Source of the DNA: Apiospora phragmitis
Taxonomy: Eukaryota > Ascomycota > Sordariomycetes > Amphisphaeriales > Apiosporaceae
Reading direction: 5' to 3'
NCBI GenBank assembly: GCA_038363925.1
Contig: JAQQWL010000005.1
Span: 2,666,001-2,730,000, forward strand
Length of the DNA: 64,000 nt
Shown: one piece after another, positions 13,011 to 25,884 of the stretch
Layout of the letters: each line of letters starts with the position of its first letter
Position numbering within the stretch: position 1 is the first letter of the stretch
Translations under genes and position numbers: made by a program
Notes under the pieces: model-generated
What the model was told of the DNA's origin: nothing
The model's input: the letters and a program-made list of their open reading frames with translations, nothing else
The model's database searches: none

Positions 13011-16000
13011 CGGGAGGATAGATCAAGACAAATCAGCCACGGCCGTGCCGACCAACTAAAATCCGGATACTGTTTATAATCTGCTCACCGCCCGGATGGC
13101 CTGCTTCTTTTTTTCCTTGGAAACTCGCTTCCAAGTGCATACAGAGAGAGGTTCATTCATGTGAGCATGTATATATGTATGTATGTACATGTATGTAGTA
13201 CGTGTAGTACACGACATGGCATGCCATGCCAGATGTTGTCTTTGCATCCCACCCGATGAGATGTAGAAAGGGTTGCTTAATCAATCGTCGATGTAACCCC
13301 TCATGATCAGTTGAGGTGTGCGGTCTTGTGGTTGGGACCAATGGACGAGATTACCATTTACTGCTTTGGGTTGCATTTGCTGTTGTCCAGCTACGGTGGG
13401 TGTAGTGAGCTTGTCAGCTTCGCTTCCCAATCAGGAATACCGCCGGCCAGGTATGTTCCGCTTTGCCAACTTCTTACCTTGGAAACCGTTTTCTGTTGGG
13501 TTTCCTCACGTTGCAGTGCCGCCAATACGCGCGACAATCCTTCTGAGGTGCATATCAAACAGTCAAGGAATCCCATGCCAGCATGCGCCTTCAAACGTAT
13601 GACCCCTTGGAAGTCCAACGTTGCTCGCTTGGCAGCAGCTAGCTACTGAACACCGCCATTTTCTCACACCTTGGTCAGGACCCTGGTTGCCTGACCGAAG
13701 GTACTGCGAGTCCTGCCTTCTCGAAGCCAGAACCCAGCAGGGCAGAGCAGTGTAGTGCAATCAATTGGTTGCATCTACACGTAAGTGTCAAGTACCCACC
13801 CCCTGCGTACCTAACGTGGCTACATAGGGCATTCAATGTGATGATCACCAAGGCGCCCGCTCCGAGCGAAAAACGCTTCACGATACTTACCAAGCAGAGC
13901 AGAACCCTTCTCCCTTGAAAGACGTAAGAGCCATCTGAAGCATCAGTTGACCACACCTTACGACTGCTTACTCTTAACTCATGCCCTGCCATGCATGCAT
14001 TGGGATGGTGGTAACTGGGCAGCGAACAGTCGAATGTCCAAGTGTGCAATGGATGGCTCCCTCAGTCTGGCATTCTCGTCTCCCCCGCATAACCGCTGGT
14101 GACAGACACCGCCGTGGTACTACCATGTATGCAGTTCGCCCGCTTTTAGGCTCTTCCCGCATCCCGTCATATCCATGCATGAATGAGATAGCGGTGGGCA
14201 TCCAAAACAGCCTATAGTTTTCTCGAATGACTCCTCCTCACTGAGGACGCAGCTTCGGTCGGACTCTTTTGATCTTCCTGCATGGATGACACGTCGCTCT
14301 TGCAGCGGGAAAACCACCTAACCCAACTCCTGGGCGTCTGCATATCAACAAAACCCCATTGTACAGGTGGAACCAATCAATCAAGGAACCGACTCTGCCA
14401 CATGGGAAACAGAATATATGCATACGGGATATCTAAATCATCATAGAGGCGTATGTACATGCATATCTACATATCTTAGAGCATGTACGGCTCAGGGTTC
14501 CCGTGCTATCATCAAGATGACTTGGCTTATCTACATGGAAATTCCATAGAGCCAATACCTCCGGAGGTTCTACCCTTGCGACACAACAGTAAAGACTAAG
14601 TCGGAAGGTCATTCATTGGTTGACAGGGTTGCATGCGGTCTTCCCAAGCTGCCAAGTGCTTCAGCCGCTGCCCTGTATGGCATACATACCACATACTGAT
14701 TCAGGCAGGCGGATGGATCAGTATCCCGGCTTCTATACGCCCATCCGTGCAGTACACTTTACGCTATGTACCTAAGCAATATAATGCTCGCTACATGCCA
14801 TCTTATAGACTGGCATATCTCAGTCAAATGAGATTCAGGTCTCGACAAGAGAAGGATCGGTTACATTGCGCATACTAATCAAGTGGATGTGCTGTAACGA
14901 AGTCGTAGTATCTTGGTCGTTCAGTTGCCACGACCCAACTGATATATGGTTAAGCTTAACTGAAGTCGCTTATACGACTACACGTCAAGGCTCAAGAGAC
15001 CAAATCCAGACGCGACGTAACCTTCTTCGGGCCCCTACGAGGCACCACATGGGACTACGCCATACTACGTACTACCTAGGGTACACCCAAGACCTTTTTA
15101 AAGAAAAAGAAAGCACATTGCTGTACTTCTCCCACATAAACCCGCACCTGAACTCTACTTATCAAGTTGAGACCAAACCTTAAAGTGAAAGTGAACACAA
15201 AAACCAAACTCAGACACATCCCCGGGGAGCGTGCTTGCCTGCATCCGCTTCGTTGTGAAGCAAACATCGCGAACCGGGACATGGGCCATGTTTCAACCTG
15301 TGTCCCGTCGCGTACCCACCATCTCACCCTCCAACGACCGACCTACATTAACGCACATATCGGCGCGCTTGGTGATATATGCGGTGAATCTACGGGCGCC
15401 AATTTAGGCGAGCCGAAGTCAATTCAGCTTGCCGGAGTACACAACATCGGAAGGGATCCTGTGAAAGCTCCACCACTGCGGATACAATATGAGTGCGCGC
15501 GAGCTACCGCGCAAGTGATGGGCTCCATGCGCGAACAGTCTTCTAGCACCTGGATGTTCTCCGCTTCGCGAAAGGATTATGTGCGCGCTATGTATGCTAT
15601 GCAGTGGCCTATCAGTCCAACCCCGTTCCGAGTTTTACGGCATGCGAGTCACGACTGATCTACATGCTCCAGCAGGCCTCATGGTCAAGCTGCACTCTGC
15701 GGTCAACAAGAAGGAAACAACAGAGTGCCAGAGGTGGAGGTCCTCTCATAGTCTGCCACGTCTTACTTGCTGCTGGCTATTAGCAAGCTCTGCGAAGGGG
15801 CGTCCCAGCAGAACGGACAAACTCCTCACCCCCCGTAGCCTCCCATGCAGTGGGATCAAGTTAATAGGAACGCAACCAACACACCACACACTGCACGGAA
15901 GAGGCCATGCCCCCTAACCTCGTATGCGATCTAGGCAACAGTAGGTGCGTGCTGGGTCAATAGATGGCAATGTTATTGCAAGGCACGGTGCAGCTGCTGC

Positions 16001-16889
16001 GGCCGGGCGGCCGCAACCACTGTGTTTACGTCCCAAAATTTCGAGTTGCAGGAGACTATATACCGTTGTGGAGGAAAGCATGCAGCTGGTCATACCCAAT
16101 CACTGCAAACGATATAGCGGTACCTTTGAATGATCATGGTAGCGAGGCGGGTACGGCGTAGATGAACCTCAGATCATGGTGGAACTTGGCCCTCCCGAGA
16201 AAGGCTTGGCTAGGATACGAAGAAGCCTGTTGTGTGTTATGTACTACGATGTGCGGCATGGCCTTGGACAATATCAAATACCTAGACGAAGGCCGCATTT
16301 GTTGTCTCCGGATATTTGGTTGAGGTTGGCAGCCAACCAGACGGCTACCAGTGAGCAAGATACCCACAGCTTGCTGACACGCATTCCAGCCAGGACCCTT
16401 GGCAGGTTGGCGGTTGGATCACCTGCAGATAACACGGCAGGATCGCCGGGCGGTGACGTTGATTTTACCAAGATAGACTGTCGATATCACCCATCGGAAC
16501 GGATGACAGCGGTAGAAGGAGTTCACGTCTTGATGGTATCTGGAGGGCCACACGTCAGTCTATCACAAGGGTTGACATGGTCGACGAGTTTGACCAGGAT
16601 GTCAGAGCCAAGGAGTCAGGTGTTGTTTGGGATCGGAACACTGGGCACAAGTCATAAGCAATTCTGCCCATTCAGGGAATCCGTCAAGAGACTAGCGCTG
16701 ACCAAGGCTGACGGTGAACTCAGCTCTCCCTCCAACTTCTTCATGATATGTAGGGATATGTTCTGCTAGTAGACAGTGGATATTTTGTAAATGGACTACT
16801 GCAGCAATAGCACACCGCTTCGCGGGGCGACGGTAAGATGCGCCATCCGAGTCAACGATGTCAGTTTAGTACTGGTGAAGAGATTGAGC

Positions 16890-17110
16890 CGTGATTGGCT
16901 GATTTGGAGACTCGATCCACTCGGAACCAATCAGATGGGCCTGGGTGGAGCTCACGTGACCGTATATGCATGCAGCGAGCCGAAGCGGTTCCCGCAAACT
17001 GATTTCCCCAGTTATATCTCCAGCGATCTTCCCTGGCCTTGGGCGTTTTTTTTTGTTGTTTTTTTTTTGCTGCCCACTCCTTGACTAGACCCCTCCTTCC
17101 ATTGAAGGGT
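16890..17110 (+). promoter_or_regulatory. Promoter-like segment with CCAAT boxes, E-box and T-rich tract
   Basis: ATTGG at 16894-16898 and CCAAT at 16927-16931 flank a short spacer, CACGTG lies at 16953-16958, and a T/C-rich tract with long T runs spans about 17040-17105. This resembles a fungal promoter firing to the right, yet only short unconvincing frames follow. Confidence 0.35.
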
Positions 17111-20100
17111 CCCCAATCCCGATTCCCATGGAAATCCGAAAGTACTTTTGCGAGGCCAGGCGCAAGGCAGGAGAGATGAGATCACATCTCTCGCGCATTG
17201 GTGGTCGGTTAGGCTTGCATACCTTTGGCCTTTCCCTCCATTACCAGCAGCTGCTACTGTACCTCGTCCAACTCCAGAGGTTTGGCGGCTATGTACAGGC
17301 AGGTACTGCTACCTCTGCCTGATTTTCCCAGGCATCGCATTCAATTCCGCTCGCTGGACAACGTTATGCGAAAGTCAAAGAGGGGACACCATATTCGAGA
17401 TACTCGGGCTCCTGTGCGTTTGCTTCGCTATCATGACTTGTGATCTCATCTGTTCCTGTCCACTCCCAATGTCGACGCAGGCGTGCGATCAATGGAAAAC
17501 TGATACCTTAGGTAATCTACTTCCACTTACAGTGGAATCCGGCTCTTAACAGAGCCTGCCCTCCTACCTTTCGTCTATGGATGACATCGGGACCGATGTA
17601 GCAGGCAACACTACGACCTACAACCGCCCATGATTACACACAGTTCGAGCTTTGGATCATCCAGCAATCAATTACTTGAAAGGTGACGAGGAACAGCCAA
17701 GGGATATGTGCTTTGGTGCATGGTGCATTGCATGGGTGCATTGGGCGATTAGCCAAGATGGTATACCTCATGTACGTAGTACCGGTTGACAGGTCATCTT
17801 CTTCATATGCACCTTCGGGAAGAAATTCCGCTCTTGCTCGCATTCAATAGCCCCAAATCCAACGCGGAGAAGACACGAACGACAATCAATTGTTGGCCAA
17901 CAACCGTTCTCATCAATCTTGTTCGCCGATGTCCAGCTGGTCTGGACCCAAGATGGGCATCCTACGCTACCTGCCATTTACCCCGCCGCAACCGACACAC
18001 GCGCGCACACACCCACCACATGTTTCCCCCTCCACTGCTCCATCGTCTCATTCCTCCCTTGCAGCCCGGGCCACAGCCATGCGATCCAATCGAGTTCGGC
18101 TTACTCCCCCGTCCCGAATCTCCTTTCCCCCCGCTACTTCGCAGAATATAGCATGGCAGGTCTGCAGGACCAGCGTATAGTCGGGCTTCCTTCGGTTCGT
18201 TTATCTTGTTTCTTCTGCCAACTAGCGGTCTATTGCCTTGGTCAAACGTTGCGCAGACCCCTTTGCTCTTTCCAAAGGGCTTCTCCTTCACGGACATTTT
18301 CGGCCTCTGTGCGGACAGAAGTGCTGGTGATGTTGGTAATTGCCCGAAGTGAAGTGAGGTCCTCCATGAACCATTTCATTCCTCGCTTGTACTGCAGGCG
18401 ACAGCAAAGCCCATGCCGAGCTGAAAATGCCGTGCCAAATACACATGTATGTAACTACATAGCAAGTAGGCTGGTCATTATGCCCGTTCGCGGGCGTAGG
18501 ATTGCCGTAACGATAAGTGTGAGCTCCCGTACCGGCTGTGCTTGATGCTGCATCTGTGAGGTAGACATGGAACATCGCATGTGTTCTTCATCGCAGGTCG
18601 CTGCAGCTACATGTTTCCTTTAGCCCGTGGCTCTGAACCATGGGCGATGATCCTCAACTTCCCCAGCATCATATCATGACTGACATCTCTCTTTCCCATG
18701 TTTCAGTGTGCTCCCCGGCGCGCCAATCAACTATCGGAAGGTGGCGGCCGCAAAGCCGTCGCGTCTGCAGCTCGCCCTTAGCCGCGGCCGGACCCCATCG
18801 CGGAAGGCTGGCTATGTACTGTACTTCTTCTCAAGTCCATGACCCATCGAGAATCCTGCAGCGAGTCGGCGAATAGGGGTTTCCACGTTTTTGTGCAAGA
18901 GGAGCCGTGTGTAAGTACGTACTCTGATCCTTACTAGCCTGCCTACCTACGTGTGCTAGGGAGGCGGCAGGGAGGGGTGGTGGCACAGCTCACTGGCTTG
19001 GCTTGTATCTGTATGCCGCCCAGCACCCACCCCAAATCAAATATTCCCTAATGCTGGATGAATGAATGCTACCACCGCCAACACCACGAGACGGGGTTTT
19101 CCTTATTCCTGCGCAAGTGCCGTCGCATTGCATACCAACCACTCTATGTCGATTGCACCGACTCGCTGCACACCCTCTCAGTATCCGCGAACCCATTGCC
19201 CTTTTCTTCGCGATGCAGACGCCCGTCGTCATCAGTTTAGATGCCTGACTCGCTTTTCTGGATGTTTTGGGCGTCGTGCATAAGCCCCCCCCCAAGGCAA
19301 TGAAGCTAGCCAGGGCTAGAGCTGGCGAGCGCTGCTCCAATAAGTTGCCTGAAAAGCCATGCTGCTTGCTGCTTGCTGTGGTGCTACCTTGCGACCATTG
19401 CTGCTGCAGCCGCCACTTACCGCACACCCGTAAAACTACACTGCTACATCTTACAGACCACAAGTACCTACCCGCTACGCCCGCATGCTTGCCGCAACTT
19501 GTGACTGCGGACCGACGCACGTCTGCAGCTTGGCTATCGAGTGGTATCCCGCTCTTTGTGCAACTACAGAAACGTCCTCCCTTGGCTTGGCTGTACGTGC
19601 ATGCATGCATTGCCACTTTGGCTGAAAACGATTGAATTGGGTAGGGACAGGCGTGGCTTCAAAATCTTCTACCGCATCTCCCGGCGCGCCCGTCGCACAC
19701 ACACACAAGCAGTGCCATGCCGTCCAACTTATGCAAGGCATCGACAGGTAATCGAGTATTCCTTGGCGCAGTGCATTATTCTGTATGTACAATGGATGGC
19801 CGTTTGCCCCTTGGATACTGTATGATATGGCCCCGGCCCCTTCCTCTTCCCCATCTCCTTGCAGGCTTCGCCGCTCGCCGAGAGGTGCGATGATGAAATG
19901 ATTTCCTACGTACCCCATTGCTGCCGGCTGGATATAATAAGCGATAGCTCATGTGCAGCAGCGGTGAGGATATGCAAGTCCGGGGGTCCCACACCTGGTT
20001 TCCCTGTGTCGCTTGCTTCGTCATATGACTAACCACATTTTGTCATCCTCCGGGATTATCACACTTTACCTTTGCAGATATCGGGTAGGCAGTGGTGATG

Positions 20101-20475
20101 CTATACTTCGGATACTATCTATATCCGTATTGATTGGGCTTTGAACTGGATGCAAGGAACGCTCGCGGCGGCAAAAGGAGTCATTCGGCCTCTGGCACGT
20201 TATGTGGCCGATAAGTCGCCGGTAAAAGTGTGCGAGGGTCCACGGTCCAAATGTCGCCGGTTTGGGTTCTAAAGCCCGAAAGATCCCAATGCTGCTTGTG
20301 TTTGGCTCAATGAGGTACTGCAAATGCAAAGCAAGCAAGCACCCAACCAACAGCGGCCAGCAACTCATCTCCAGGGCATCCGTTACATACCTATATCTCG
20401 TGCAACTATTACATCACCACCCCTGTTTCTATAGTGCTTACAAACTCAACAGGGATACGATCGATAACGACAACC

Positions 20476-21689
20476 ATGGCCGAGGTTACTGAACTCAACA
20501 GGTCGCATTTCAAGTATGCCAACCGCATTGCACCTGTATACTCCAATAGTAGCAAACCTACTTAGTGCTTCCTGTCTGATGCATCACATTTACCCCGCTA
20601 ACGATATGTACGTTGCAGCAATGAGGCATCTAACTACGACTCCAAGTTTCAAAAGACCATACAGCAGCTGACCGAAGCCCTCCAAGAGCGGCTTGACTTC
20701 ATTGGCGTCGACTGGGTCGCCAACGAAGAAGACGGCGATGACCAGGGTTACGGCGGCACTACCCCTTCCCGGGAAGTGCGGCTGCTGGACTATGCCTGCG
20801 GCACTGGTCTAATGTCCAGGGTCAGTCGGGTTTACAGAATCCACCCACTATCGGCAGTGTCGACGGTAGAGGAGTAACAAAGCCTAACTAACGAACGTTA
20901 CTGCATGCAGGCCCTGGCCCCTTATACGACCCAATGTGTTGGCGTGGATATTTCCGAGAACATGGTGGGTGTCTATAATGCCACTGCGCAAAACCAAGTA
21001 CGTTTCTCCGTTCTTCTCCTCATCCTCCCTGTCCATCCTCCATAGATCCTCGGGACCCGGACCCTGTGTGTGTGATCGTGTGCGAGTGCGTGCATCTTGG
21101 TCCACATGGATGATAGGTCCGGAGGTATCCCTTCTCTCTGCACATCTCGCTCTCGCTCGGTTAATCCGTGCGATCGAAACCTTGCTCTGGGTTGCCCACT
21201 GAAAACCCAATAACTAACCATTCGGGGTGGCTGGAAAAACAGGGTCTCTCAGATGATGAAATGCATGCAGTGGTGGGCGACGTGACGGTTCCGGACGACC
21301 CTCGTCCGGCGGCCCTGTCCGCGCCGCACTTCTTCGATTTCGACGTGGCCGTGCTGGGCCTGGGGTTCCATCATTTCGTGGACCCGCCCCTGGCGGCCAG
21401 GCGCCTCGTCGAGCGACTTCGGCCGGGCGGCGTGCTGCTGATACTCGACTTTGTCACCCACGAGCCGTTCGTGAAGCACGAGGAGCAGGACCAGCACCGT
21501 GGCCACGGCCACGGCCACGACGACAAGGAGAAGGTGTTCCACAATGCGGCGCATACGGTCACGCACCACGGCTTCTCCGAGTCCCAGATGAAGGGCATCT
21601 TCGAGTCGGCGGGTGCGGGCCGCAAGTTCGCCTTCCAGGAGATGGGTAGCGGCGTCGTCTTCACCATGGGTCGGGCAAGGAGGGAATGA
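20476..21689 (+). CDS. Class I SAM-dependent methyltransferase
   Basis: Likely transfers a methyl group from S-adenosylmethionine to an unidentified small molecule or protein. Four exons: 20476-20513, 20619-20820, 20911-20997, 21243-21689, all with GT-AG introns and phases that close to 257 residues. The Rossmann-fold motifs are visible in order: motif I LLDYACGTGLMSR (about 68-80), the acidic strand end VGVDISENM, GDVTVPDD, DFDVAVLGLGFHHF, and the post-motif LRPGGVLLILDF. The N-terminus HFNNEASNYDSKF is the usual lead-in of ubiquinone/menaquinone-type methyltransferases. A histidine-rich insert (HRGHGHGHDDKEK) precedes the last helix and could bind metal or be only a loop. Exon 4 has strongly GC-biased third positions. 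It stands alone, with no linked pathway genes. Family is clear; the substrate cannot be told. Confidence 0.9.
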
Positions 21690-23605
21690 AGCGGCGCGTG
21701 TTCCTCGCTCGGGGTGAGAAAATCTAAAAGACGACGTCGGGCTGGGTGTGTGGTTGATGCATGTTCATCATTTGTAGAAGGACGTGGAAGAAGTTCATAC
21801 AGAAGTAGATGATATTGTATATACTAACGCTGTTCTGACTTTTTACCCACCTCTTCCGAAACTTCACGAGTAGATGACTCCTCACAATCCAGAGGATATA
21901 TCAATATAGAAGGATATCCTCTGACCCTGTGTTAAATAGATAGAATCCTGCCACCATGAGTATTCTGTGGTATGTTTGGACTTGCTTCTAGCCTCCAGTC
22001 TTCGAGGTTGATAGAGGCCATCTCGCGGCAGTTTGAGATGCATCCACTGAGCACAAGTTTTAGTAAGATGGACCAGCAGGAGTAAAAAGGACAGAAGGGA
22101 ACAGCTGTAGGCAGTAGAGCATGCCACCGAGGTGTTAAAAAAAACACCGACAATCGTCCCCTCACGTCTTATGTCGGCACATACCTAATATATCTTGTCG
22201 TGACCAACATCGGTGGTGCCATCTCCAACGGGCCTCTTTCCACTATTGCCTGCTGGGGTTGCCTTGTGCAACAATACGCAGCAGCAGCAGCAGCACCTGG
22301 AATGACAACTTCCGGGACGACAGGAACAGATGGGGTGACTACCCGTCAATCCAGTGACAAAGCACAGCTTGTCTGGGATCTCTCTCAGAACCTAATAACA
22401 AGTCGAATCCATAACACTGATCAGGTATCCCCTCACACTTTCATTATTCTACATAAAATACGCGTACCTCATCTCTCCTATCCATGTCTCGTGTACCGGC
22501 TTCGAAGACCTGTATCTTGATGTGCTCCTGCGTTTCGGGGCCTTTATTACGTCTTATGCTGCTAGGAAAGCAATCGACATAGCATCCTCTCATTGCCTTG
22601 AGAGCGGGCCCATTGGGGTGTTGCAGACCAGGGTTCGTCAAGTCAGGTCATCTACACTCTTCTTCTTCGCGGCCTATTCTGCCAAATCGATCCTATCTAT
22701 CTATGCACTTTACGTTCAAGGCAAGCAACGGTCGAGTCTTGAGCCGTATGCTCGGGCGAGCTCCGTCCCTTGATCTACTGGAACCACGTAGCTTTCCGCT
22801 GATATGGAGTCATCTCCCAGTTGATAAGGGTACCATCCAAGACCCTTGGTTGCCACTGGAGGCAAGAGAACTTAAGAAGGTGTGACGTGGCGAATGACCG
22901 AAATGCTCTTAACTGAACTACATACGTGGTGGAAACAAGCATTGTTCTGCGAAATTCGAGCAGGGTGTATATCGGGCACGCCGCTAAGGCTTATTTTATG
23001 GGCAGGCCAGGCCAGGCCTTCTAAGCCATCCGAGGCCCTAGCCGAGGAAGTACCTAGCCAACATGTTTCACGGAGGGGCCCGGTAAAGCATGTTTTATTC
23101 GCAGAGGCGGCCGTCCTGGGACTGGTGGTATCCGCTGGGATGAGTATTGGATATGCACCAGTAGCAACTTGCACGCTGCCACGTTGTTTTGAAGTCAGAG
23201 AACCGGTAGTAATGGGAACACTTGATCACACGTCCAGTTGAAGTTCGCATAAGGGTCATGCGGTGTCATATTGAAGTCGTAAGACACGCCTTGAATATCA
23301 GGTTTCGGCGCGGTGTAAGCTGACCAATGGCTTGATTGGCTAGGCGGGAATGGCAAAACTGACAAAAGGGAGTTGTACGCATCTTTATTTGTAAGATCAC
23401 CCATCGTGACTCCCTCATCGAAGTAATCACCCCTGAGGTGTTAATAGTGATACAGTCGAGGGCACCTTGAACCATCTGGGCCGCTATACACATTAGTGGG
23501 CCGACAGCGTTCCCCATCAAGGCCCCATCAAGGGCCTGGTCTTTGCGCCATGGTGGAGGTTATGCCGCTATACCAAAGAAGCCAAGATATATCGGGGGAG
23601 TTGAA
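21690..23605. other. Intergenic stretch
   Basis: Holds the 3' flanks of the methyltransferase and the convergent phosphatase gene. A minus-strand frame at 23195-23404 has somewhat protein-like sequence (for example MGDLTNKDAYNSLL) but no recognised domain or splice context; it may be a gene relic. Otherwise nothing supportable. Confidence 0.5.
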
Positions 23606-25084
23606 TTACGGCGAGGCCAAGGCTCGGGCTTCGGGGACGATGAAAGCACCGCCGAGGAGAATCGCCGGCTCTTCGAGGTTGTGGTGTTCATAGCTAGAGC
23701 CGATTGTCAGACAGATCCATGCACATTGAGAAAGGGGAAAGAGCCTTACGCCAATGTCCCAATACCACCAGCCTCTAGCAGGAAGGCAGGACCATCCTGC
23801 AACGTCTTGCCAGCCCAACGCATGGCAAAGGCACGAAGGATGTGGCCATGGGCAACGATCAGAACATCGCCCCGCTGCACTTCGGACTTGGGCTTCCCGA
23901 TGACTGGCGCATGCCACTTCTCTCGGATTTCCTTGATGAGCCTGTCCACTCGTGCGGTGACCTCGTCCGGACTTCTGCAAGCACGTGGGCTTATTAGTAA
24001 ACCAAGTTTTCTTATCGGCATACGTATACGGCGACGGGGACCCGGAAAAGGAGATCAACGTACTCTCCGCCTGGACACCCATCGGCCCAGATATCCCAAT
24101 TACGCCCGAGTCCCTCTTTCTCCCTCCGGTCTCGAATCTGGGCACTGGTGACACCCTCATAATCGCCGTCTGCCGATCATATCAGCCATGAGTAGCGGCA
24201 CAGTCATCGCTTGCATGCCGATGGCTCGGATCCGTAATCGGACCCAAACCAGCAGAAGATTTGCTAGCTGCCGCCGTCATCTCCCGGGAGATTGGCACTT
24301 ACAGTCCCACTCCCGAATATCTTGGGTGATCTCCACCCGCGCCTCGCAAGCATTGCCCTCGACCTTCTCGGGCGTGTCGCCATGTGCTTTCCATGGCAGC
24401 GGATCCTTGATGCCGAGGTTGAGCAGTTCGAAGGTACGCTGTGCTCTCGTCCTCGGAGAGACATATCTGCATCACACCATCAGGTAATCAGCGCATGCCA
24501 CACGAAGCTTTCCCAGTGGCATCTGTAGTAGCCTTGCGCTTTCGCAGATAAAAACGAATCGTGGCCGATCTCCACTTGTTGAACTCAAACGCGCGTGTAC
24601 TGCAGCACAACCGTCATACAGTACATATGCATAGACTCGCCACTCCCAGTGACCTTGGACGACATAGGAACCGCGTGGGTACACCGATGGCATCAGCCAA
24701 GCGTCTATCTTTAGCCAAGAGTTGAAACGGCCGTCATGGCCGCTTTGGCGAAATGGCATGTTTTCAATGCCAAGCTTGGTATTGGGGGCATAGTTGCCAT
24801 CGGCGAGAACAATGACATGAGGGTTGCATATATTTGTAGGCTTGGCTGGGTATTGGATGGCATAGAGAGAGGCCGAGTAAGTGTGAGTGAGTGAGAGGTG
24901 GACTTACATATGAGTCAGTTGCTGAGGCACAATCAGTCTATCCTCTCCGACAAGAGCCTTGCCCGTGGAGCGAACTCGCTTTTCGCCGTTGGCGGTAGGG
25001 GGATATCACTGGTCCCGGTATGACGGCCGTCCAGGACCACTCGGTCTCGCCATGGCGGACGATGAAAACGCGGGGTGTCGCCAT
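23606..25084 (-). CDS. Histidine phosphatase (phosphoglycerate mutase family, Shb17-like), two apparent frameshifts in exon 1
   Basis: Branch-1 histidine phosphatase; in fungi the closest look-alikes are sedoheptulose-1,7-bisphosphatase-type enzymes, but substrate assignment is inference. Exons: 25084-24908, 24466-24303, 24169-24064, 23974-23750, 23693-23606. The catalytic RHGE motif is at residues 10-13 (FIVRHGETEWS), a second-half SPRTRAQRT follows exon 1, EWDYGDYEG is the canonical middle motif, and VAHGHILRAF carries the second catalytic His. The predicted length is 253 residues. Exon 1 needs two extra bases: one C in the CC at plus 25034-25035 (restoring EWSLDGRHTGTSD) and one A near plus 24996 (restoring IPLTANGEKRV). 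With both added, all exon phases agree. Intron 1 is 441 bp, far longer than its 78-133 bp neighbours. Confidence 0.85.
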
Positions 25085-25884
25085 GCCTGCCCACGCCGCC
25101 ACGCTATGCTTTGGTCTATTTCCGTCTAAAATGCGGGCTTGCTGGAGGCTGGTCGTCGTAAATGCACAAACAAAGTTTCAATTACTTGACGAAGTGAGAT
25201 GGCGGGACAAGGGTGGCGGGCGGCCAGAACTTGAGACAGGAGGAGATCGAATTTATGTAGCAGCAGGGGGGATCTGAACCGTAGCGACGGATCATAGGCA
25301 TGTTTCCTTGGTGGGGGGCTGTTTCTCTTGTTTCTTCCTTTCCTGCGGGGACCTTACTAACCAGGTACATATGTACGTGCGGCTCGATTCGTACATAGAT
25401 AGGAACTAGCGATCGATACGCCGCGTAGGACCATGATGTAATAAAGGGTTCGAGCCTCGGGCCGGGTGGTCAAAAAGGTAAAATGCCAAGGACTTACGAT
25501 TACTCGCCCTCAACCTTGGCAACCCTTGTTGGAGGCTCTCTGCGTCCTTGGAAAGAGGCAGGAATATGTACATAAGACACTCGGTCACTTTTTGAGTTGA
25601 CTCAGTATGGCCGGCCGGTGGTAGAGTTGAAGTGGTGTTTCAGAAGGCCTGCAGTAGCTGCACCCGGTCAACCTCAAACTTCAAACTGTCAAAGAAACCA
25701 ACGACGCAAGGGAAAAAAGATAAGAAGTGGCAGGTGGGCCCAAGGGTTCCGTGTGAATGGGTTGATTGATACTTATATAAAGAGATAGCGAGACATCAAC
25801 GAAAATCCTACATAGGTGACCCTCTGTTTCTCTTTCTCATATATATACTCAGTACATTAAGTAGTTCAAATAATCACATCTATC
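25085..25884. other. Intergenic, probable shared upstream region
   Basis: Lies between the divergent starts of the phosphatase gene and the small hypothetical gene. A pro-TATATAAAG-like A/T stretch near 25774-25790 and a pyrimidine stretch near 25820-25850 could serve the rightward gene. A GGTTCGAGCC string near 25447 resembles a tRNA B box but has no matching A box or acceptor stem. Confidence 0.45.

Larger units (their letters stand above)
6301..20475. other. 14 kb region without a supportable coding gene
   Basis: No frame gives domain-like sequence or a multi-exon model that I can defend; the longest chance frames are about 200 codons (16176-16769 plus, 17919-18545 plus, 18990-19616 minus). 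The region contains microsatellites, a 16-G run, and pyrimidine-rich tracts resembling fungal core promoters (8640-8740, 12925-13010, 17030-17110 on the plus strand), two of them preceded by CCAAT/ATTGG boxes. It may hold the long upstream control region of the zinc-cluster gene and non-coding transcripts; this is inference. Confidence 0.55.

Noticed and set aside
16176..16769. 197-codon plus-strand frame
   Set aside because: No recognisable motif and no downstream exon; length is within chance for GC-rich DNA.
17919..19616. Two frames of about 208 codons on opposite strands
   Set aside because: Composition changes along the frames and neither has domain-like segments.
25441..25460. tRNA gene suggested by GGTTCGAGCC
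   Set aside because: No A box at the required distance and no acceptor-stem pairing.
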